Assembly (NCBI RefSeq): GCF_014656195.1
Contig: NZ_BNBY01000040.1
Coordinates: 1 to 54,985 of the forward strand
Origin: Kitasatospora xanthocidica
Lineage (GTDB): Bacteria; Actinomycetota; Actinomycetes; Streptomycetales; Streptomycetaceae
DNA: 54,985 nt
Reading direction: 5' to 3'
Shown here: in pieces, positions 32,381 to 41,306 of the stretch
Position numbering within the stretch: position 1 is the stretch's first letter
How the letters are laid out: each line of letters starts with the position of its first letter
Translations under genes and position numbers: made by a program
The notes under the pieces: model-generated
Told to the model about the DNA's origin: nothing
The model's database searches: none
Seen by the model: the letters and a program-made list of their open reading frames with translations, nothing else

Positions 32381-33124
32381 TCAGGCCTTCGGGTCGATCG
32401 GCGGTGTGGTGTGGACCTCGGCGTCCGGGGCCAACCTCAGGCCGGCCATGGCGAGGAAGTCGGTGAGTGCGATCGAGCCGCCGCCGGTTCCGTCGTCCCA
32501 CCTGCTCCAGAGGCTCGACTCCTCGCCGTCGCAGGTGTCGACGGACTCGCTCGGGTGCTGCTCGACGGTTCCCTCACCGTGCCCGTACCGCAGGTACAGG
32601 TACTGGCCCGTGGTCGTCCAGGCGTCCCACTGCGAGGGGCGGCTCCCGCAGGTCTGCACCACCCGCGCGATAGTCGCGTCCTCGTGCAGATGGGCCTCGA
32701 CCGGGCCCAGGTGCCGATCGTGCGCGATGAGGAGGTCGTCGGTGAGACCGAGCAGGCGGACGCTCCCGTCCGGGAACTGGAGCGTGAGGCCGGCTGTGAA
32801 GCGGACCCGGCCGTCGTCGTAATCGATCTCCCGGACCGAGCGGATCGACTGCCCGATGAAGCGGGTCACCGGAACATCCGGCGAATCGTCAATCACCGAG
32901 AGGCTTCCGTACTCGTCCATCGAGTACGGCTCATACGGCTGAGAGGCTCGCAGCGACAAGCCTGTCGAGGGCGTGTGGAACAGGACCGGGCCCAACCCCT
33001 CCAGGTGAAGCCACAGGTGCACCAGCGACGGCTCGTCGGCGGCGTACTGATGCCAAGCCGTGGTCACTTTCAGCAGTCGCCTGCCGACCAAGTCGGCGCT
33101 GAAGAGCTCCTCATCGTCGATCAC
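32381..33124 (-). CDS. Hypothetical protein, beta-rich
   Basis: 247 residues from GTG 33124 (VIDDEELFSADLVGRRLLKV). Contains EPSLVHLWLHLEGLGPVLFH, FTAGLTLQFPDGSVRLLGLT and a C-terminal EESSLWSRWDDGTG segment. It is rich in short beta-strand patterns. No catalytic motif. First gene of a two-gene operon. The frame stays open upstream only because of a 9-bp tandem repeat, so the extension is not real. Confidence 0.6.
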   Translation of the reverse strand: MIDDEELFSADLVGRRLLKVTTAWHQYAADEPSLVHLWLHLEGLGPVLFHTPSTGLSLRASQPYEPYSMDEYGSLSVIDDSPDVPVTRFIGQSIRSVREIDYDDGRVRFTAGLTLQFPDGSVRLLGLTDDLLIAHDRHLGPVEAHLHEDATIARVVQTCGSRPSQWDAWTTTGQYLYLRYGHGEGTVEQHPSESVDTCDGEESSLWSRWDDGTGGGSIALTDFLAMAGLRLAPDAEVHTTPPIDPKA

Positions 33125-33201
33125 CCGCCGATGCTCGCACGACCTCACCGGCAGGACATCCGAATTCCCGACCGGCAGCTCTCGCTGCGACCGACGCCAC
33201 C

Positions 33202-33246
33202 GGCGTGGTCGGCGTGGTCGGCGTGGTCGGCGTGGTCGGCGTGGTC
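33202..33246. repeat. 9-bp tandem repeat, five copies
   Basis: GGCGTGGTC repeated five times in perfect tandem (33202-33246) with a partial sixth. It sits between two divergent genes. Such in-frame-length repeats can vary by slippage and would alter promoter spacing. Confidence 0.9.
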
Positions 33247-33327
33247 GGCGAGCAACTGTCCGGCCGATCACCCGTCGGACGCCTTGGTGGTAATTTGCCG
33301 GACGTCGGGGGAGGGGTGGGCAGACGG

Positions 33328-33768
33328 GTGGAACCGGAGTTGCGGCATGCCGCTGTCGTGGCGCTCGGCGAGCTCGGGCGAAGTCGCGACTACCGTGACC
33401 GCGCGGATGCCGGTCGTGGCTTGGCAGGGTTCGCCGAGATGCAGCAGGCCCTTGGGCCGCTGCTGGAGCTCGTGCTGGACCCTGGTGACACCTTCGTCAC
33501 CAGGGTGACCACGGAGGCTCTGCTTCGGCGCAGGGACAGGGCCGGACTGGCGACAGTCGCGTCCGCGCTGGCAGTCGCCGATCCGAATCACGGGGATTGG
33601 ATCCACACCGCCGTCGCCGATGTCTTCAGCATCTTCTCCGATGACCGGGACGACGCGATCAGATTGTGCGAGGAACTGTCGCAGGACGCTGACGACCGCG
33701 TCGCCCGGGGGGCCCGTCGGCTACACGAACTCCTGGCTGAGATCGATCCCATCCTTCGCCCCGCTTAG
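33328..33768 (+). CDS. HEAT-like immunity-family protein
   Basis: 146 residues from GTG 33328 (GTG 33316 also in frame). LRHAAVVALGELGRSRDY, LLELVLDPGDTFVTRVTTEA, LLRRRDRAGLATVASALAVA and DADDRVARGARRLHELLAEI form HEAT-like helical pairs. It is a paralogue of the gene at 38751: both have TxETAEALLxRRDxxGL-type central helices and a VRxxAxRxLxxL end. Likely an orphan immunity protein by family context. Confidence 0.65.
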   Translation: MEPELRHAAVVALGELGRSRDYRDRADAGRGLAGFAEMQQALGPLLELVLDPGDTFVTRVTTEALLRRRDRAGLATVASALAVADPNHGDWIHTAVADVFSIFSDDRDDAIRLCEELSQDADDRVARGARRLHELLAEIDPILRPA

Positions 33769-33879
33769 AACCTCTCCGGCCGATCTTGTGGCTCTCTCCG
33801 GTCCCGGTCCTCGGTTCAGGCACAGGGCGAGACGATCTGACGGATACCGACTAGGAACGGTTGAGGTCGCTATACCTGG

Positions 33880-34075
33880 TCAGCTGAAGGCGGTGTCGCC
33901 TGCCGGTGACGGAACCATCGGCAGGCGACCGACGGGATCCCAGCGGAACACCGTCGAACAAGCGATCCACAAGCTCAGGCACCTCAGAGCAGCCATGACC
34001 CGATACGACAGACGCAGATACGTCTACCTCGGGACCCTCACCGCAGCCGCCCTCGTCATCCGACTCCGCACATGA
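33880..34075 (+). pseudogene. IS5-type transposase C-terminal remnant
   Basis: Reads RNTVEQAIHKLRHLRAAMTR, YDRRRYVYLGTLTAAALVIR then LRT. This is the end of an IS5-group transposase (NTVERxINxLK, TRYDK, GTLTAAAIxxWLR). The catalytic domain is absent. Confidence 0.8.
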
Positions 34076-34197
34076 TCGACCGGACAAGCGCTGGCCGGAC
34101 CGGCAACCGAGGGATTGGACTGAGTGCGGCTTCTACTCCTCGGTCGGCCAAGTCGACGAGCTGGACACCGGTGGTGCCAACCGTCCGGAGCCACAGA

Positions 34198-34213
34198 ATT
34201 TTCCGCGGAAAAT
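34198..34213. repeat. Dispersed palindrome, copy 8
   Basis: Perfect ATTTTCCGCGGAAAAT in the gene-free stretch 34076-34496. Confidence 0.85.
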
Positions 34214-34496
34214 CGCTGAACCGAATCCTCGAACTATCCCAGCCGGCCGCGGGGGAGTGCGGCCAGAAGAGCGCCTACCCAGCCGCGCACCGATCGGTGC
34301 CGTGCGGCGACGCCTTCGAGGAGGGTGACGCCTGACCGTCCGCCTCGAGTCAGAGAACAGCCGAACACCGTCCGACAACGATGACAATCAGCGCGGCAGG
34401 CTTACGGCAAGGATCCGAAGGACGGCCCCAACGGATCCCGGCGACCTCATCAGCGTTCAAGAGGCCGTCCCGTGCCACGACAGTGCCACTCTCAAG

Positions 34497-34925
34497 TTAG
34501 AGCGCGGCTTCGACGTTCGATGACGATCCACAGTCGGTCAGGATCTGGTGTGCGTGCTGATCCTCTCGGCCGAGGTCTTGGACCGCTTGATTGGCCTCTT
34601 GAGCCCGGCTCGTCTCGCACAGCAGTCGAACAAGGCCGTAGAGGGCGCCGCGGTCGCCACCTTTGGCGCGCATGCGCAGCTCCGCCTCCATCCCCCGCTC
34701 TCGAAGCGATGCGTTGAGCCTCCGGCGTGCGTGGACATCGGTGAGGGCGAGCTCCGTGAGCTCTGCGAGTCGTCCCGCGCGGGCAAGCAATGCCATGTGC
34801 CAGAGATGGTTGTCGTGGGCGTAGGAGTCGGCGGAGTAGCACTCGGCCCGGGCACTCACCAACGTGATAGCCGTATCCCAATCCCGGAGCTGTTCCGCTT
34901 CCCGGGCCTGCTCGAACCACTCCAT
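34497..34925 (-). CDS. Conserved TPR-like hypothetical protein
   Basis: 142 residues from ATG 34925 (MEWFEQAREAEQLRDWDTAI); the frame also opens at ATG 34961. Further blocks LVSARAECYSADSYAHDNHL, HMALLARAGRLAELTELAL, TDVHARRRLNASLRERGMEA and LYGLVRLLCETSRAQEANQA show a TPR-like helical array. A family I recall from streptomycetes without known function. No SD is evident for either start. Confidence 0.7.
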   Translation of the reverse strand: MEWFEQAREAEQLRDWDTAITLVSARAECYSADSYAHDNHLWHMALLARAGRLAELTELALTDVHARRRLNASLRERGMEAELRMRAKGGDRGALYGLVRLLCETSRAQEANQAVQDLGREDQHAHQILTDCGSSSNVEAAL

Positions 34926-35024
34926 GGGACGAGTATCGCTGAGCGCAGCCTGATACGACATCGCGGAGGCGGTCGCCGATGAGCATCCGTCAGGACCAAG
35001 TACCTATTCCTGATAAATGCTTCC

Positions 35025-35059
35025 AAACGCCCGCTGACACGAGATCTTGACCGCTTGCC
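35025..35059. repeat. 35-bp imperfect direct repeat, copy A
   Basis: 28 of 35 positions agree with copy B at 36201-36235, including CTTGACCG and TTGCC near the end. The minus-strand reading is similar at protein level (VKISCQRAF here, VKVSCQRVF there), so both may be ends of an old insertion or gene. They flank the nucleotidyltransferase gene. Confidence 0.55.
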
Positions 35060-35248
35060 GGGAAGAGACGCGATCCGCCCGCTGGAATCTCGATTGCCCG
35101 GCAAAGGGGCGACGGCTACCGTCCCTCCTATGACGTCGTACTGCTTCGCCGCAGGGCGGATCCGCCGCGCCTGAACGCGGCGGCACGTCCCGTTCATCTC
35201 CGCCGCGCCCGTGAACCCCTTCCACTTCAACGGGTATGGAGATCCCCC

Positions 35249-36022
35249 ATGTTCACCCCATACCGGGAGCTGGACGCGCTCCTGGGCGAGTTCGTCCACG
35301 CGGTCCGTGGAATCCTCGGCGACACGTTCGTCGGTGCTTACCTGCAGGGCTCCTTCGCGTTGGGCGCCGGAGACCTGCACAGCGACTGCGACTTCATCGT
35401 CGCCACTACCGTCCTGCCCGCCGGGGCCACAGAGGCAGAGCTCCGCCGGCTCCACGACGAGATTCCCACCCGTCCGGGGTTCTGGACCAAGCACCTGGAG
35501 GGCTCCTACGCGGACACCACCTCCCTTCGCGCCGTCGCCGGGCTCGGAACACCGTGGCTGTTCTGCAACCACGGCCACCGCGAGTTGATCTGGGACGCCC
35601 ACTGCAACAGCCCGCACACCCGCTGGATCCTCAGGAACCACGGAATCACCCTCGCCGGCCCCCCGGTCACCGACCTCGTCGACGCAGTGCCGCCCCAGGC
35701 CCTGCGCGAATCGATGCGCGAGATGCTGCCGGGCCTCATGGAAGACCTGCGGACCTGGGCCCGCTTCGACATTGCCTGGAGTCAGCGCTATGCCGTGACC
35801 ACCTACTGCCGGGCACTGTTCACCCTGCACACCGGCGAGGTGACCTCCAAGCGCGGCGCACTGGAATGGGCGCGCGAAACCCTTGACCCGCGCTGGCGCC
35901 CCCTGCTCACCCAGGTGCTCCAGGACCGGGAGCTGGGCTGGGACCCGACCGACCCGCCACGACCGGGCAGCGTCGAAGCGATGTACGCCTTCGGTGCCTA
36001 CGCGGAGTCCTTCACCGGCTAA
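35249..36022 (+). CDS. ANT(3'')-like aminoglycoside nucleotidyltransferase family protein
   Basis: 257 residues. The nucleotidyltransferase motif is clear: GAYLQGSFALGAGDLHSDCD with the GS and DxD pair, followed by the C-terminal helical DUF4111-type domain (VTTYCRALFTLHTGEVTSKR, GALEWARETLDPRW). It would transfer AMP to an aminoglycoside hydroxyl; streptomycin/spectinomycin adenylyltransferases have this layout. Whether it gives resistance cannot be told from sequence. ATG 35249. Monocistronic, flanked by the imperfect direct repeats at 35025 and 36201, which could mark transfer. Confidence 0.8.
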   Translation: MFTPYRELDALLGEFVHAVRGILGDTFVGAYLQGSFALGAGDLHSDCDFIVATTVLPAGATEAELRRLHDEIPTRPGFWTKHLEGSYADTTSLRAVAGLGTPWLFCNHGHRELIWDAHCNSPHTRWILRNHGITLAGPPVTDLVDAVPPQALRESMREMLPGLMEDLRTWARFDIAWSQRYAVTTYCRALFTLHTGEVTSKRGALEWARETLDPRWRPLLTQVLQDRELGWDPTDPPRPGSVEAMYAFGAYAESFTG

Positions 36023-36200
36023 ACGGAGCCGGACCCGGCCGCCCCCTCCCGTCAAGGATGTAGGTCGGCAGGGCCCGGATCATCACACCGTTGCTCCACG
36101 TGTATCTCTCCCCGCAGGCCGCTCCCGGCTCACCCTGCGAGGCGGGACAAACTCATCCGACAAGCAGTCAAGATTGCTTATTAGAGGTCAAAAGCCCACA

Positions 36201-36235
36201 GAACACCCTCTGGCAGGAGACCTTGACCGTTTGCC
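36201..36235. repeat. 35-bp imperfect direct repeat, copy B
   Basis: Partner of 35025-35059 in the same orientation, 1176 bp apart. The rest of the 36023-36421 gap has no recognised gene. Confidence 0.55.
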
Positions 36236-36421
36236 ATTCGATCTTGAGCACCGGCAGGTTGCTGCTACCTGATCCTGGCCGGTGGGGAAGCGGCGGGCGC
36301 CGCGGCGCGAGCATGACGGCGACACCCGTGCATCGCGGGTCCGTCACCGGGCATGCGCCATCGGAGTGGTTGTCGTGGTGTCCTGCGCGGTTTGCGGTGG
36401 GTGGCGCGGACATGGTGAAGC

Positions 36422-37645
36422 ATGACTCGTAAGAGAACCGCGCTGCTGTGCGCCGCCGCGTTGCTGGTGTCCTCCGTCCCTCTCATCGCGGGCGCGGCCG
36501 GACCCGCCGACGCCGCCGGCGCCACCAGGCACCGTGGGTCCGAGTGCGTGGCCTCCCCGGATCCGGTCGACGGCCAAGGCCGCGCCATCCGCGACGTCGT
36601 CGAGAACGCGCGGCGCGATCTGAACCTGCGGGCGGTCATCGCCCGGGTGACCCAGCACGGGCGCGACCTGTGGACCGGCGCGGTCGGTCCGTCGATGACC
36701 GAGGTGCCGGCCCGCCCGGACATGCGCTTCCGCGCGGGGTCGGTCGGCATCGCGTTCATGGGCACGATCCTGTTGCAGCTCGTCGACGAGAAGCAGGTCA
36801 GCCTCGACGACCCCATCTCACGCTGGCTTCCCGAGATCCCCCACGCGGACGAGATCACCCTGCGCGAGCTCGGCGACACCACCAGCGGCTTCCGGGACTA
36901 CGTGACCGACCAGGGCTTCCTCGCCGACCTGGAGGCCCATCCGTTCAAGCAGTGGACGCCCCAGGATGTCTTCCACTACGCGGACCTCGACGTCCAGCGG
37001 TACGAGCCGGGAACCAACTTCAGCTACTCGCACGCCAACTTCCAGCTGCTCGGCCTCGCGCTGGAACGGATCACCCACACCCGGCTCGACCACCTCCTGG
37101 AGCAGCGCATCTACCGCCCCCTGGGGCTGCACGCGACATCGAACAGCTACACCCCCGACATCCCCACCCCCGTGCTGCACGCCTTCACGCACGAACGCGG
37201 CACATACGAGGAGTCGACGTTCTGGAACCCCTCCTGGACCACGGCGCCGGGCGCGGTCATCAACATGAACATCTGTGACCTCGCCCGGGCGGGCGCCGGG
37301 ATCGGTTCGGGGCAGACGCTCTCGCGCGACGGTTACCAGACCCTGCTCGACCCGGGCACCGTCGGGCTCGGCCAGGCGACGCCGACCTGCCCGAAGGACG
37401 TCTGCATGCCGCAGACCCAGGACATCCACTTCGGGATGTCCGCGCTCGTCGTGCACGGCTGGATCGTGCAGAACCCCTCCCTGTCCGGCTACGCCGCGAT
37501 CATGGCGTACCTGCCGTCCGAGGACCTGTCGATCGCGGTCTCCGGCACGTATTCGCCGACCACCGACCAGCAGGTGCAGAACCTGACCACCACCATCGCG
37601 GAGGAGCTGTCCCGCCTGCTGGTACCGGACCACCCCCTGGGCTGA
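36422..37645 (+). CDS. Secreted serine-hydrolase-fold protein lacking the SxxK lysine
   Basis: 407 residues with a Sec signal peptide (RTALLCAAALLVSSVPLIAG, then Ala-rich cleavage region). The fold is that of class C beta-lactamase/DD-peptidase relatives: FRAGSVGIAFMGTILLQLVD, DDPISRWLPEIPHADEITLR, YEPGTNFSYSHANFQLLGLA, RPLGLHATSN. The catalytic SxxK motif reads S107-V-G-I110, so the general-base Lys is missing. YxN is YSH, and the KTG region is VVHGWIVQNPSLSGY. Related streptomycete proteins with similar changes exist, so this may be a family trait, a non-hydrolytic binder or an altered mechanism. ATG 36422 follows GGTGAAGC. Confidence 0.8.
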   Translation: MTRKRTALLCAAALLVSSVPLIAGAAGPADAAGATRHRGSECVASPDPVDGQGRAIRDVVENARRDLNLRAVIARVTQHGRDLWTGAVGPSMTEVPARPDMRFRAGSVGIAFMGTILLQLVDEKQVSLDDPISRWLPEIPHADEITLRELGDTTSGFRDYVTDQGFLADLEAHPFKQWTPQDVFHYADLDVQRYEPGTNFSYSHANFQLLGLALERITHTRLDHLLEQRIYRPLGLHATSNSYTPDIPTPVLHAFTHERGTYEESTFWNPSWTTAPGAVINMNICDLARAGAGIGSGQTLSRDGYQTLLDPGTVGLGQATPTCPKDVCMPQTQDIHFGMSALVVHGWIVQNPSLSGYAAIMAYLPSEDLSIAVSGTYSPTTDQQVQNLTTTIAEELSRLLVPDHPLG

Positions 37646-37649
37646 GCCC

Positions 37650-37868
37650 GGCCGCCGCAACGGCGGAGACAACCAGCGGTGGACCCGGGCCAACGGCACC
37701 CTCACCCACGGAGGCAAGTGCCTCAACGTCACCGGCCGGGGCACCGCCAACGGCACGCCCGTCGAACTGTGCGACTGCAACGGCGGCGCCAACCAGCAGT
37801 GGACGTCCCGACCGGACGGCACCCTCGCGAGCCTCCGGTCCGGCCGCTGCCTCGAACGTGCTCAGTGA
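37650..37868 (+). pseudogene. Ricin-type lectin domain fragment
   Basis: In a different frame just after the hydrolase stop: NGGDNQRWTRANGTLTHGGK, CLNVTGRGTANGTPVELCDC, NGGANQQWTSRPDG, LRSGRCLERAQ. These are QxW repeats of a beta-trefoil lectin. No start codon or signal peptide. It may once have been the C-terminal domain of a secreted enzyme. Confidence 0.75.
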
Positions 37869-37940
37869 GATGGCCGCCAGGTGCCGCCAGTCGTGAGGAT
37901 CCCCAGGGCATGACGGATGACAGCTCGATGCGGGTTCCGG

Positions 37941-38444
37941 TCAGCTCTCCTGTTGTTGGGCCGCTGTCTCCGGCCGGTGCCATTCGTTTTCCGGGGGCAC
38001 TCCGTTTGGCCAGGCGAAGCGCAACTCGCCGTCCATCGCGGCAAGCAGCCACTGGGCCAGGGTGACGCCCTGGGGCCAGCAATCGCCGTCTGCGTTGGAC
38101 CACATCGCGCCGCCCGGATCACGGAAATCGATCATCGACCACATCGCGCAGCCCCAGTCGTAGAGCGGCACCACTCCGGCAGGCACTCCGCCGGTGGGGT
38201 CGGGTCCGTACTCGTACGACTCCGCGATGTGCTCCCACGGCTGCCCCGTGTCGACCGGCAGCACCCCGTCAGTGGGGCCGAAGCCGCCGTTGGAAACCTC
38301 GGTGTACAGGCGCCGGAGGAGGGTGGGGAAGGCGAATCCGATGACACGTTCCGCCTCGGCAACAGCCTCGGGTGGAGCTGGTGGGGGAGCTTGCCGGGCC
38401 CGGGCGATCCTCCGGCAGGCTTCGACGATCTCGTCATCGGTCAC
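37941..38444 (-). CDS. SMI1/KNR4 (SUKH) family immunity-like protein
   Basis: 167 residues from GTG 38444. Typical SUKH pattern: AVAEAERVIGFAFPTLLRRL, YTEVSNGGFGPTDGVLPVDT, GVVPLYDWGCAMWSMIDFRD, PQGVTLAQWLLAAMDGEL. SUKH proteins neutralise polymorphic nuclease toxins; no partner toxin is next to it, so it is another orphan. The 38445-38750 gap upstream has only weak coding look on the minus strand (EHRRLAEFLAHVQTWRLFGR), perhaps a gene fragment. Confidence 0.85.
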   Translation of the reverse strand: MTDDEIVEACRRIARARQAPPPAPPEAVAEAERVIGFAFPTLLRRLYTEVSNGGFGPTDGVLPVDTGQPWEHIAESYEYGPDPTGGVPAGVVPLYDWGCAMWSMIDFRDPGGAMWSNADGDCWPQGVTLAQWLLAAMDGELRFAWPNGVPPENEWHRPETAAQQQES

Positions 38445-38750
38445 CGGGGGATCGTAGTAACCGGATCGGACAGTCGGACCGTCGATCGGCGACGCAGTCC
38501 GCGAGCGACTCTTCGCCGCTTCACGTGTGTGCCGGTCCTCGCTGGTCGATGGGCAGACTGCCGGTCGGCCGAATAGCCGCCACGTCTGGACATGGGCAAG
38601 GAACTCCGCGAGACGCCGGTGCTCGTCATCGCCGGCCACGTCTCATCGAGGCGAGGCCGGCGAGGCGCGGCAATCCAGAACGGGCGGTTCGAACAGGGCA
38701 GCAAGCCATCGCGCGAGATGGGCCGACACGGTCCCTGACAAGCTGGCGGC

Positions 38751-39200
38751 ATGCTCTCCTCCGACGATCACGAACTGGCCGCGACTATGCAGGACGCCGA
38801 CTCACCGCTCTGGTCGGTTCGTGCCGCAGCCGGACGGCGGCTCGCGATGTCCGACACGATCGACGAAGTCCTGGACGTCATCCACCGGCTCCTCCTGGAC
38901 GCCTGGGACACCGCGGTCACCCATGAGACGGCCGAGGCACTGCTCGCGCGCAGGGACGTCATCGGCCTCCGCTGTGTACTGCTGGCCAGAAGCCACGCGG
39001 CCGAGACCTCCACCGCCGATGAGATCCAAGCCGCACTGGACGGCGACCCTGACTGGATGACCACCGAAGGCGCGGACCGGTTGATCGAGCGGCTTCACGA
39101 GCTGGCGAGAGATGGAGACGCCGGTGTCCGCGACGAAGCCCAGAGGATCCTCGCGAGGCTGCGGCCGCGCGAGGAATGGGCCGACGGCAGCGCCTCGTGA
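38751..39200 (+). CDS. HEAT-like immunity-family protein, paralogue of the 33328 gene
   Basis: 149 residues from ATG 38751. SVRAAAGRRLAMSDTIDEVL, LLLDAWDTAVTHETAEALLA, RRDVIGLRCVLLARSHAAE, GVRDEAQRILARLRPREEW. It shares its helical layout with the protein at 33328-33768. No catalytic motif. Followed by a strong bidirectional terminator. Confidence 0.75.
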   Translation: MLSSDDHELAATMQDADSPLWSVRAAAGRRLAMSDTIDEVLDVIHRLLLDAWDTAVTHETAEALLARRDVIGLRCVLLARSHAAETSTADEIQAALDGDPDWMTTEGADRLIERLHELARDGDAGVRDEAQRILARLRPREEWADGSAS

Positions 39201-39201
39201 T

Positions 39202-39248
39202 ACGGCGGTGGGGTGCGGCCCGAGATCCGGGCCGCACCCCACCGCCGT
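39202..39248. terminator. Bidirectional terminator, 21-bp perfect stem
   Basis: Arms 39202-39222 and 39228-39248 are exact reverse complements (core GGCGGTGGGGTGCGGCCCG) with a 5-nt loop. It separates the convergent genes at 38751 and 39259. Confidence 0.95.
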
Positions 39249-39258
39249 TCACCGGGCC

Positions 39259-39663
39259 TCAGGCCTTCGGGAGCGTTATCCCCAGCTCGAGCATCGCCGG
39301 GGAGGCCGGGCCGCCCTCGGAGCGCTCGGTCTTGTAGCCCTTGACCCCGGGGGCCACGGTGCGCGGGTCGACGGCCTCCGAGGGGGCGCCGGTGGAGTAC
39401 AGGCCGTCCGGGTCCTGGTCGCGGTCGTGGGGGAGCAGCCAGAAGACGCGCCGGCGGAAGGTGCCGGAGGCGCGCGAGGACTTGGCGTCAGGGCCGAGGA
39501 TCGCGTAGCCGACCATGCGGCCGTCGCGGTGGTAGGCGGGGCGGCCGCGGCGGGTGGTGAGCCGGTCCAGCGACTGACGGACGTAGTCGAGGTCGGAGGT
39601 GTCCTCCAGCCAGACGAGGTCGGTTTCGTGGGCGAGCTCGGCCGGGTCGATCAGCGCGCTCAC
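39259..39663 (-). CDS. Small protein of the replication module
   Basis: 134 residues from GTG 39663, which overlaps the helicase stop (GTGA). Reads LVWLEDTSDLDYVRQSLDRL, MVGYAILGPDAKSSRASGTF, RRRVFWLLPHDRDQDPDGLY. Unknown family. Coupling to the P4-type helicase and prim-pol indicates a replication accessory role, perhaps DNA or helicase binding. Confidence 0.7.
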   Translation of the reverse strand: MSALIDPAELAHETDLVWLEDTSDLDYVRQSLDRLTTRRGRPAYHRDGRMVGYAILGPDAKSSRASGTFRRRVFWLLPHDRDQDPDGLYSTGAPSEAVDPRTVAPGVKGYKTERSEGGPASPAMLELGITLPKA

Positions 39664-41306
39664 GCGTTGTGCTCCTCTGTGTCGTCAGTGATCAGGCCGA
39701 TGCCCGGGTAGTACTTGCGGCTGTTGGACAGGACCATCTCCTTGGGAGAGGTCATACCCAGTGTCTCGCGGACTCGTGCGGCGAAAGCACGTCCGGATAC
39801 GGGATTGGCCCCCTCGAATCCGCACCAACGGGTGTAGGCGCCGAAGAGCTGGGCCTGTTCCGCGCGCATGCCCTCGCCGGCGACGCAGGCTTCCTTGAGG
39901 AAGCGGCCGACGTGGTCCTCGGTCTCAGCGTAGGCGGTGGTGGCGGTCTGGACGGCCTGCGGGCCGGCGAGGTCCTTCTCACCGGCGAAGTAGCGGCGGG
40001 CGCCGTCGATGAGCCAGGCGAGGATGCCGGGGCCCTCCTCGGCGACCAGGACATGGGCCAGGTTGTCGATCTTGCGTTCCTCGGGGACGACCCGTTCGAA
40101 CGGGATCAGGCGCATGCGCCGCCAGAAGGCGAAGCCGCCGGTGCCCACCTCGGGGCGGTGGTTGCCGAGCAGCCAGAGCTTGTGGGTGGGCTCGAAGGAG
40201 AAGAAGTCCTGGCGCATCCGGCGGGCCTTGATCTTGTCGCCGCCGGTGAGCAGCTTGACCCGGGCCTCGTCGAAGCGGTCGCCGGGCTTGAGCTCGGAGC
40301 AGACGATGATGCGCCGGCCGTGGAGTTCGGCGAGGTCGGTGGGGTGGCCGTCGAAGGTCTTGGCCATGAGGAAGCCGGGCGGGGCCGCGTCGGCGTAGTC
40401 GCCCAGCAGCTGGATCATGACGTCGAGGAGGACGGACTTGCCGTTCTTGCCCTGGCCGTAGAGGAAGGGCATGACCTGGGCGCCGACGTCGCCGCTGATG
40501 GAGTAGCCGAGCAGCAGGTGGAGGAAGTCGCGGGTCTGGCGGCCTTCCTTGTCGTCGCCGAAGGTGTCGGTGAGGAAGCGGTCCCAGCGCGGGGTGGGCA
40601 TCCGGGCCGGGGCGAGGGTGGTGGAGCGGGAGTGGTGGTGGACCTTCGGGTCGGGCGGGACGATCGCTCCGGTGCGCAGGTCGACCACGCCGCCTGGGGT
40701 GCACAGGGCGTAGGCGTCGGCGTCGAGGAGGGCGGCGTTGAGGACCATGCCGGGGGCGGACTTCGCCTGGGCGAGCATGGCGTTCATGCCGGAGGTGGAC
40801 AGGGCGCGGCGGCGGTGCCGACGCAGGTCGGCGTTGGTGTAGACGCCGCGGGGGTCGTGGGTGGCGACGCTCTCGGCCATCTCTCCGGCGGCCCACAGGA
40901 CGGTGTCGTCCTCGTCGAGCTGCCAGCGGTGGGTGGACCAGCGGTACCAGCCGATGCCGGGGACGTGGCGGTAGTCGCGACCGTAGAGGTGGACGAAGAG
41001 TTTGGCGTTGCCGCGGTCGGAGAGGGAGTCGGGCAGCAGGCCGTGGGAACTCGCCTGCGGGCCGGCCTGGGCCTGGGCGGTCCGGGCCGCCGGTGCGCTC
41101 GGTGCCGCGTGCGCGCTGTGTCCGGTGTGGAACGGCGGCTGCGGGGGTGCCTGGAGGGCCTCGGCGGGGGAGTCGAGGAGACTCTCCTGGACGGCGGCGC
41201 CGTGCCAGGGCGCCGGCGAGGGGCCGGGCAGGGGCGGGTACTCCAGGATCTGCTGGGCTGCGGCCACGGGGTCGAAGACCGTCCTCTTGCGGGGGCTGTC
41301 GGTCAT
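39660..41306 (-). CDS. P4-family phage/plasmid replicative helicase
   Basis: 548 residues. The middle carries a D5/P4-type region and an SF3 helicase: Walker A YGQGKNGKSVLLDVMIQLLG, Walker B and motif region RRIIVCSELKPGDRFDEARV, sensor HKLWLLGNHRPEVG, arginine-finger region FAFWRRMRLIPFERVVPEER. This is the C-terminal half of P4 alpha-like replication proteins. The primase activity is encoded upstream by a separate gene (4-nt ATGA overlap). It drives replication of an integrative element or phage-plasmid. Confidence 0.9.
   Translation of the reverse strand: MTDSPRKRTVFDPVAAAQQILEYPPLPGPSPAPWHGAAVQESLLDSPAEALQAPPQPPFHTGHSAHAAPSAPAARTAQAQAGPQASSHGLLPDSLSDRGNAKLFVHLYGRDYRHVPGIGWYRWSTHRWQLDEDDTVLWAAGEMAESVATHDPRGVYTNADLRRHRRRALSTSGMNAMLAQAKSAPGMVLNAALLDADAYALCTPGGVVDLRTGAIVPPDPKVHHHSRSTTLAPARMPTPRWDRFLTDTFGDDKEGRQTRDFLHLLLGYSISGDVGAQVMPFLYGQGKNGKSVLLDVMIQLLGDYADAAPPGFLMAKTFDGHPTDLAELHGRRIIVCSELKPGDRFDEARVKLLTGGDKIKARRMRQDFFSFEPTHKLWLLGNHRPEVGTGGFAFWRRMRLIPFERVVPEERKIDNLAHVLVAEEGPGILAWLIDGARRYFAGEKDLAGPQAVQTATTAYAETEDHVGRFLKEACVAGEGMRAEQAQLFGAYTRWCGFEGANPVSGRAFAARVRETLGMTSPKEMVLSNSRKYYPGIGLITDDTEEHNA

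Noticed and set aside
25316..34213. Dispersed palindromes as transcription terminators
   Set aside because: The palindrome has no loop and only a short GC core; several copies are far from any stop codon.
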